DNA from: Gemmatimonadota bacterium
GTDB lineage: Bacteria; Gemmatimonadota; Gemmatimonadetes; Gemmatimonadales; GWC2-71-9
Reading direction: 5' to 3'
Length of the DNA: 11,473 bases
Assembly (NCBI GenBank): GCA_017889745.1
Contig: JAGGAG010000112.1
Coordinates: 1-11,473, forward strand
Part shown: piece by piece, positions 6,618 to 11,473 of the stretch
Layout: each line of letters starts with the position of its first letter
Numbering within the stretch: the first letter of the stretch is position 1
Notes under the pieces: generated by a model
Database searches by the model: none
What the model saw: the letters and a program-made list of their open reading frames with translations, nothing else
What the model was told of the DNA's origin: nothing
Made by a program: the position numbers and the translations under genes

Positions 6618-7037
6618 ATGGGCATGTCGGTGGGTGGTGGCTCCTCGACGCTCACGTCGGAGCCGAACGTCGTGCCAATGATCGACATCCTGCTGGTGCT
6701 GCTGATCATCTTCATGATCACGCAGCCCCTCTCGCGCACCACGCTCAGCGTTCAGGTGGCGCCGCCGATCGAGCCGACGCAGGTCAAGTCGGAGAACAGC
6801 AACCAGATCGTGCTGGAATTGGGTGACGACGGGTCCTACGCGATCAACCAGCAGCCTGTGCCCAAGGACCAGCTCGATACGCAGCTGCACGCGATCTACG
6901 ATGCGCGCCCGGCCAAGCTGCTCTTCATCAAGCCCGGCCAGCGCCGGATCTACCAGGACGTCATCGCGGCCATGGACGTGGCCAAGGGGGCCGGGATCCA
7001 GATCATCGGGTTCACGCCGAAGGAAGCGTACCGGTAG
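6618..7037 (+). CDS. exbD: ExbD stator-like protein, second copy
   Basis: A 139-residue paralogue of the preceding protein. It shares the MGMSVG start, the PNVVPMID motif with Asp23 as the proton-binding residue, and the LLVLLIIFMI membrane helix, but its periplasmic domain has diverged (GSYAINQQPVPKDQLDTQL, LLFIKPGQRRIYQDVI). It begins one base after the TAG of the first copy and uses AAGGAGGG at 6602-6609, so expression is coupled. Tandem divergent exbD genes occur in several phyla, and the two copies may form a heteromeric stator. A strong hairpin follows at 7066-7097 and probably ends the operon. Confidence 0.93.
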   Translation: MGMSVGGGSSTLTSEPNVVPMIDILLVLLIIFMITQPLSRTTLSVQVAPPIEPTQVKSENSNQIVLELGDDGSYAINQQPVPKDQLDTQLHAIYDARPAKLLFIKPGQRRIYQDVIAAMDVAKGAGIQIIGFTPKEAYR

Positions 7038-7065
7038 GCGGCAGAGACCAGGGCGCCAGGACACA

Positions 7066-7097
7066 AGAAGGCCCGGTGCGGTTGCATCGGGCCTTCT
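7066..7097 (+). terminator. Strong hairpin, probable transcription terminator of the tonB-exb operon
   Basis: AGAAGGCCCGGTGC (7066-7079) pairs with GCATCGGGCCTTCT (7084-7097) in a 14-bp stem with one G-U pair and the four-base loop GGTT. It begins 29 bases after the second exbD stop. There is no downstream T-run, only CTTCT inside the stem, so it is a non-canonical terminator of the kind often seen in GC-rich genomes. It is also symmetric enough to act on reverse transcripts. Confidence 0.65.
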
Positions 7098-7190
7098 GCG
7101 CAGGCGGGGGATGGGATGTTCGCCTCCTGCCCGCATCACCACCCTATCTGTGCTCCCACCCCCTTACGTTTCGTCATCCCTCTCACCGCC

Positions 7191-7970
7191 ATGGCTCCCT
7201 CACCTACGCGCGACTTCGACATCGACCTGCCCAACGATCCGGGGCGGCGCCGGGACGCGCGCTCGGCGCTGCTGGTGGCGGTGTTGCTGCACGTGGCGGT
7301 CATCGGGCTGGTGCTGTGGCGCGGGCCCGAGTTCTGGGCTCCCACCCCGGTCGTCGGAGCCCCCAGCCTGCTCCGGGGCGGCGGCGGAGGCGGCGGGGGA
7401 GGCGGTGGCAAGCAGCCAACGCTCGTCTATATTTTGCCGCCGGCCACGAAGTCTCCCGTCCCGGTGCCGGTTCCACCCGTAATACCGCCGCCACCCGTCA
7501 CACCGCCGCCGGTTCCCGCGGTGCGCGCGAACCCGAACGTGGTGGCTCCGGCTGACTCCGCGCTCGCCACGGCTGGCGCGGGAGGGCCGGGAGAGGGTCC
7601 CGGCACCGGCGGGGGTGCGGGCGGCGGCACCGGTGGGGGACAGGGCCCCGGTACCGGCACGGGCACCGGGCCTGGCGCCGGCGGCGGCGAGGGCGGCGCG
7701 ATCCGGCCGCCGGTGTGGAGCGCCGGCGCCCTTCCGTTCGGCGAAACGCCGAAGGCGCTCCGCGGCCGCTACGTCGACGTCACCTTCTGGGTTGCCGTCG
7801 ATGGCCGGGTCGAGCGGATCGGTATCGAGCCGCCAATCAACGATGCGAAGTACCGGGAGTATTTCAGCGAAGTGATGATGCGTACCTGGCGCTTCCGGCC
7901 CGCACGCGCTCCGTCCGGCGAGGCCGTGCCGGGAACCGTGACGATCGGCTTCAATTTGCCCAGCAAGTGA
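7191..7970 (+). CDS. TonB-like energy transducer with a glycine-rich periplasmic linker
   Basis: A 259-residue TonB-like protein outside the main operon. The cytoplasmic N-terminus (1-24) is followed by a membrane helix (about 25-43) that keeps the coupling-type His34, while the position matching the TonB serine is Ala30. The periplasmic part has an 11-glycine run (63-73), a proline-rich stretch (about 83-110) and a glycine-rich segment (about 130-170). It ends with a TonB_C-type domain (about 188-257: GRYVDVTFWVAVDGRVERI, then TWRFRPAR and TVTIGFNL). The ATG at 7191 is preferred over 7116 because the intervening 25 codons include several codons rare in this window (TTA, TGT, CGT) and read like leader sequence, but 7191 has no clear ribosome site. 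It may energise a specific receptor through the upstream ExbB/ExbD motor, or be a divergent TolA-like protein. Confidence 0.75.
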   Translation: MAPSPTRDFDIDLPNDPGRRRDARSALLVAVLLHVAVIGLVLWRGPEFWAPTPVVGAPSLLRGGGGGGGGGGGKQPTLVYILPPATKSPVPVPVPPVIPPPPVTPPPVPAVRANPNVVAPADSALATAGAGGPGEGPGTGGGAGGGTGGGQGPGTGTGTGPGAGGGEGGAIRPPVWSAGALPFGETPKALRGRYVDVTFWVAVDGRVERIGIEPPINDAKYREYFSEVMMRTWRFRPARAPSGEAVPGTVTIGFNLPSK

Positions 7971-7995
7971 CCTGTCCCGCAGGCCGGAGCGACGC

Positions 7996-9208
7996 GTGAA
8001 CCAGCTGTTCCGCCGCAAGCCGATTGCCGAGCTTGTACCCGAGAGCGACAACCTGCACGGACTCCGGCGCGCTCTCGGTGCCGGCGACCTGATCCTCCTT
8101 TCCATCGGTGCCGTCATCGGCGCCGGCATCTTCTCCTCGATCGGGACCGCCGCCGCCGGCGAGGTGCTTCCGTCGGGCGAGGTGGTGCGTTACGGGGCCG
8201 GCCCTGCCCTCATCGTGTCCTTCGCGCTCCTCGGCGTCGTGTGCGGCCTCTGCGCACTGTGCTACGCCGAGCTCGCCGCCATGATCCCGCAGGCCGGCAG
8301 CGCCTATGCCTATTCCTACGCGACACTGGGCGAGTTCATCGCCTGGATCATCGGCTGGGACCTGATCCTCGAGTACGCGGTGGGCAATGTCGCCGTGGCG
8401 ATCGCATGGAGCGGCTACTTCAATTCGCTCCTGTCGGGATTCGGGATCCACCTGCCGGGCTGGCTGACGCACGGATACCGCACCGCCCTCCTGAGCGCCA
8501 ATCCCGAGGTTCACGCCCTGCTCCAGACCGCACCGCGCATCGCGGGCGTTCCCGTCCTCGTCAACGTGCCGGCGTTCCTGATCGTCATGTTCGTGACGGG
8601 GCTGCTGGTGATCGGCGTGAAGGAGAGCATCCGCGCCAATAACATCATGGTGGTGATCAAGCTGCTGGTGCTCGGCCTCTTCGTGGTCGTCGGGGTGCAG
8701 CACATCGACCCGGCCAACTACGTCCCGTTCGCACCCAACGGGTGGACCGGCATCCACCAGGGCGCGGCCATCGTGTTCTTTGCCTACATCGGTTTCGACG
8801 CCATTTCGACCGCGGCGGAGGAGACGAAGGACCCGCAGCGGAACATGCCGATCGGCATCATCGGGGGCCTGGCCATCTGTACCCTGATCTACGTGATCGG
8901 CGGACGAGAACGAGATCTACGACCTGACCAACATCGGTACCCTCGCCGCCTTCGCCATCGTCTGCCTTGGCGTGCTGGTGCTCCGCATTCGCGAGCCCGA
9001 GCGGCCGCGCCCGTTCCGCGTTCCCATGGTGGGTGCGGTGGCGCTGCTCGGCGCGGCCGCCTGCGTCTACGTCATGAAGGGCCTGCCGCTGCATGCCTGG
9101 GAGCGGTTCGGCATCTGGCTGGTCATCGGACTCGCCCTCTACTTCGGCTACGGCGTGCGCCACAGCCGGCTTCGGGGGCGATCCGCCGACGTGCGGCCGC
9201 CTCAGTAA
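7996..9208 (+). pseudogene. APC-superfamily (CAT-type) amino acid permease with internal deletion and frame change
   Basis: The 5' part (7996 to about 8902, about 302 residues) is a good permease start: GAVIGAGIF at residues 38-46 is the TM1 substrate/ion motif, followed by AYSYATLGEFIAWIIGW and the CAT-type FFAYIGFDAISTAAEE helix. After LAICTLIYVI the frame yields arginine-rich nonsense. In the frame shifted by one base, from about 8900, ENEIYDLTNIGTLAAFAIV resumes the family sequence through three more membrane helices (LAAFAIVCLGVLVLRI, VALLGAAACVYVM, IWLVIGLALYFGYG) to a TAA at 9206-9208. Compared from memory with the YfnA family, about 115 residues (about three helices) are missing at the join, and the two parts are out of frame. 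The GTG at 7996 has GGAG six bases upstream. It is a degraded gene or an assembly collapse. The intact protein would import amino acids. Confidence 0.85.
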
Positions 9209-9302
9209 GAGCTGACGGCGAGCCCGAGCTGTACGGCGAGGTGCGGTCCAGCCGTCGAAATCGAGCGCAAGCGGGTCTCCAGGCAGGGGTTCGCCCGGAA
9301 CG

Positions 9303-9318
9303 TGGCGCGGCGGCGCCA
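9303..9318 (-). terminator. Short hairpin between convergent genes
   Basis: TGGCGC (9303-9308) and GCGCCA (9313-9318) form a six-bp stem with loop GGCG, eight bases past the kinase stop on the reverse strand. No T-run follows. It is the only compact hairpin I found in the 118-base convergent gap (9209-9326), so it is offered as a weak terminator candidate. The gap also holds an imperfect direct repeat (AGCTGACGGCGAG and AGCTGTACGGCGAG) near 9210-9240, with no evident role. Confidence 0.2.
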
Positions 9319-9326
9319 AGCGGCAG

Positions 9327-10238
9327 TCAAGCCAGGCGGAACTTTCTTCCGCCGCGTGCCGCGAGGTGCAGTGCACCATCGAGGGGATCCACCGGCATCT
9401 GCTGGGCGTGCACGAGCGGGATCCCGGCGAGGCGCGCGAGCACCCGGTCGCGCAGGGGACTCCCGGGCCCGAGGAGGCTGCCGGCGAGCGCCACCGGCAC
9501 CGGACGCGGCGCGGTGACCTGCTCGGCCAGGGTGGCAACCAGGCCCGTGAGCTCCCCCGCCGCATACGCGGTGATGCCCTCCGCCACGGGATCCCCCGCG
9601 CTGGCCGCCGACAGCACCACGGCCGCGAGCGCCGCGACCTCGCCCACGGCCGCGGTCGTGCTCCAGCGGACAAGGTCATCCAGTCCGTCGCAGCGCTGCA
9701 CCCGCAGCAGCTCGGCGGTGAGCGACGTCTCCTCGCCGCGGCCGTCGCGGGCCCGGCCGACTGCCACGAGCGCGAGCCGCCCGATGGCATACCCGCTGCC
9801 CTCGTCGCTCATCTGCCATCCGTAGCCGCCCTGGCGGAAAGACTCGCCGGCGGCGTCACGGCCGACCGCGATGCTGCCGGTGCCCGCGCTCAGAACGATG
9901 CCCGGGCCGTCGCCGAACGCAGCGGCCTCGGCCAGCTCGACATCGGTGACGACGACGACGCGCTCGGCGACCGACTCGCCCCGCAGGGCCTGGCCGAGTT
10001 CACGGCGCTCGACCTCACGGCCCACGCCGGCGGCGCCGACCACAAGGGTCTCCGCCCGGAGGACCCCGGCATTGGCGAGCACGCGCCGCGCCTGTTCCGC
10101 GATCACGCCCGCCGCCGCGAGCGCGCGCCCGGGGCGTACCGCGCCCGCGCCGCCCAGCGCCTGGCCCACCGCCTCGCCATCCTTCCAGGCCACCGCGCGC
10201 GTCTTTGACCCGCCTGCATCGACCCCGACGATGATCAC
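9327..10238 (-). CDS. N-acetylglucosamine-kinase-like sugar kinase (BadF/BadG ATPase family)
   Basis: A 303-residue ASKHA-fold kinase that probably phosphorylates an amino sugar using ATP. The phosphate-1 motif GVDAGGSKTRAVAWKDG (5-21) opens the protein. Then come the likely catalytic base Asp99 (VTDVELA), the phosphate-2 motif GIVLSAGTGSIAVG (113-126), the substrate-proximal loop GGYGWQMSDEGSGYAIG (137-153) typical of NAGK/MurK-type kinases, and the adenosine-site motif VALAGSLLGPGSPLRDRV (249-266). Length is normal. The start is the GTG at 10238, overlapping the symporter stop (GTGA) and preceded by a GGGAG ribosome site. The substrate could be GlcNAc, MurNAc or glucosamine; the paired symporter supports uptake of an amino sugar but does not say which. 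Other BadF/BadG ATPases activate dehydratases, but those usually carry different motifs. Confidence 0.85.
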   Translation of the reverse strand: MIIVGVDAGGSKTRAVAWKDGEAVGQALGGAGAVRPGRALAAAGVIAEQARRVLANAGVLRAETLVVGAAGVGREVERRELGQALRGESVAERVVVVTDVELAEAAAFGDGPGIVLSAGTGSIAVGRDAAGESFRQGGYGWQMSDEGSGYAIGRLALVAVGRARDGRGEETSLTAELLRVQRCDGLDDLVRWSTTAAVGEVAALAAVVLSAASAGDPVAEGITAYAAGELTGLVATLAEQVTAPRPVPVALAGSLLGPGSPLRDRVLARLAGIPLVHAQQMPVDPLDGALHLAARGGRKFRLA

Positions 10239-11473
10239 GAACCGCTCTCCCGCGTATGTGGAGTGCTGCGAAGCATGATACTCGACACGACGCCAGTTCC
10301 GACGGCCAGCAGCGTGCCGAGCGGCACGTACCAGGGCCAGGCGAGCCGGCCGACGGGTGTGAGCCAGCCCAGCCCGGGGAACCCGGCGAGACGGGCCGCG
10401 AATACCACGACAAGCATGACGGTCACGGTGACGGCCACCGCGGCGATGACGTCGCGAGTGCGCGTGCGCGGCCAGCGTCCCGCGAGGATGTAGGTGCCGA
10501 GCAGTGCTCCGTAGGTAATCGACGCAATGGACAGGGCCAGCACAACCGCGGGTGTGTCCGCGCTGGTAGCGGCGAGGTGGAACCCGAGCGCAGCGACGAT
10601 GAGCCCGATTCCCCAGACCAGGGAAACGAACCGCCCGACCCGCAGGAGGTGCGTGGAGTCGCGTCGACCTGTGAGCGACGCGTAAAGATCGTAAGTCACC
10701 GCCGAGGCCAGTGCGCTGATGGCCGAGCTGTGACTGCTCATGGCCGCCGCCAGTATCCCGGCGATGACCAGGCCCGCAATACCCGCCGGCAGCGACTGCA
10801 CGATGAACCCGGAGAAGACCTGGTCGCTGGGCATGCTATCCGGCGCGAGGCCGACGGCCCATATGGCGATCCCAACCAGCAAGAACAGGCCGAACTGCAG
10901 CATCACCACCAGCCCGGATCCGATCAGGGCCACCTGCGCATCCCGGAGTGAGCGGGTGGCGAGCAGGCGCTGCACGATCAGCTGGTCGGTGCCGTGAGAG
11001 GCGGCGCTGAGCAGCGCGCCACCAATGATGCCGCCCAGCAGGGTATATGGGATCGTGAGCGAAAGCGCCGGGTTGATGATCGTGAGCTTGCCTGCTTCGG
11101 ATGCCCGTGCCAGAACCGGCGCGAGTCCGCCGCCCAGCCGGGTTGCGACCCAGAGCGCCGCAACGCCGCCTGCGACGTACACCGCCAGCTGCAGCACGTC
11201 TGCCCACACGACGGCTTTCAGTCCGCCGAACCAGGTGTAGATCAGCGTCGCCACTCCCATCACGATGATCGCGGCCGGAATGCTCCACCCCGTGACCAGC
11301 GCCAGCGGTACCGCCCCGGCGAACACGCGCACGCCGTCGCCCAGGAACCGCGTCACCAGGAACACCACCGAGGTCATCCGCCGTGCCTCGGGCCCGAAGC
11401 GCCGCTCCAGTCGCTCGTATGCCGTCTCCTGCTCGCCACGGAAATACCCGGGTAGAAGCCAGGCGGCGACGGC
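10235..11473 (-). CDS. Sodium:solute symporter (SSF/SSS family), 5' end outside window
   Basis: The reverse-strand frame is open from the right edge to a TGA at 10235-10237, giving 412 residues that lack roughly the first 80-100 of a typical 500-residue SSF transporter. The ATG at 11377 is internal, since the upstream codons read LLPGYFRGEQETAYERLERR, the loop sequence after the early helices of this family. At least nine further hydrophobic helices are visible. The segment AAAMSSHSSAISALASAV (about 243-260) corresponds to the TM8 region that forms the Na2 sodium site (serines), followed by TYDLYASL. It overlaps the downstream kinase by four bases, which strongly suggests that its substrate is the sugar the kinase phosphorylates. 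Substrate assignment is inference. Confidence 0.88.
   Translation of the reverse strand, partial: AVAAWLLPGYFRGEQETAYERLERRFGPEARRMTSVVFLVTRFLGDGVRVFAGAVPLALVTGWSIPAAIIVMGVATLIYTWFGGLKAVVWADVLQLAVYVAGGVAALWVATRLGGGLAPVLARASEAGKLTIINPALSLTIPYTLLGGIIGGALLSAASHGTDQLIVQRLLATRSLRDAQVALIGSGLVVMLQFGLFLLVGIAIWAVGLAPDSMPSDQVFSGFIVQSLPAGIAGLVIAGILAAAMSSHSSAISALASAVTYDLYASLTGRRDSTHLLRVGRFVSLVWGIGLIVAALGFHLAATSADTPAVVLALSIASITYGALLGTYILAGRWPRTRTRDVIAAVAVTVTVMLVVVFAARLAGFPGLGWLTPVGRLAWPWYVPLGTLLAVGTGVVSSIMLRSTPHTRESGS

Noticed and set aside
7381..7680. Glycine-codon repeats as a CRISPR or satellite array
   Set aside because: The GGC/GGT/GGN runs are low-complexity coding sequence for the glycine-rich linker, without unit-length repeats or spacers.
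8898..8906. Programmed ribosomal frameshift in the permease
   Set aside because: No slippery heptamer or following pseudoknot is evident, and a frameshift alone would not restore the roughly 115 missing residues.
8858..9790. 310-codon reverse frame overlapping the permease end and the sugar kinase
   Set aside because: It is in a different frame from the kinase, which has clear ATPase motifs, and the translation shows no domain.
8903..9825. Continuation of the permease reading frame to give a 609-residue protein
   Set aside because: After residue 302 the sequence is Arg/Pro/Ser-rich nonsense and runs antisense through the sugar kinase; the true permease C-terminus is in another frame ending at 9208.
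9366..10208. 280-codon forward frame opposite the sugar kinase
   Set aside because: Antisense shadow of a gene with a full set of kinase motifs; no start context and no recognisable fold.

Overview
The window is high-GC bacterial DNA with almost no non-coding sequence. It uses GTG starts freely and has several 4-base stop/start overlaps. A TonB-ExbB-ExbD-ExbD operon, a second TonB-like protein, an OmpR-type regulator flanked by two kinases, a CAT-type amino acid permease and a sodium:solute symporter/amino-sugar kinase pair point to a didermal heterotroph. The gene style resembles Gemmatimonadota, but that is an impression and no taxonomic marker gene is present.

Left part (1-4441, + strand): the 3' end of an unidentified gene is followed by a four-gene signalling unit. 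It encodes a small lipoprotein, a soluble GAF-PAS histidine kinase of the NtrB type, an OmpR/PhoB-type response regulator, and a membrane-bound EnvZ-like histidine kinase. The first three genes are joined by GTGA and ATGA overlaps and the last starts one base after the regulator stop, so they are almost certainly co-transcribed and translationally coupled.

Centre (4442-7970, + strand): a 143-base intergenic region holds an 8-bp hairpin across the kinase stop codon and three imperfect 11-bp direct repeats resembling a Pho box. It leads into tonB, exbB, exbD and a second exbD, the proton-driven motor that energises outer-membrane receptors. A tonB-exbB spacer hairpin and a 14-bp hairpin after the second exbD may shape expression and end the operon. 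A second TonB-like protein with a polyglycine and glycine-rich periplasmic linker stands after that hairpin. The layout suggests that the two-component regulator may control the TonB motor; this is inference.

Right part (7971-11473): an APC/CAT-type amino acid permease gene is broken. It lacks an internal segment of roughly 115 codons, and the reading frame changes at the join near 8898-8906, so it is a pseudogene or an assembly error. Converging on it from the right are a sodium:solute symporter (5' end outside the window) and an N-acetylglucosamine-kinase-like sugar kinase, overlapping by GTGA. These probably import and phosphorylate an amino sugar.

No tRNA, rRNA, CRISPR array, insertion sequence or phage gene was seen. 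No non-coding stretch exceeds 150 bases. I see no clearly new system; the best leads are the two-kinase/one-regulator unit with Pho-box-like repeats before tonB, and the deleted permease.
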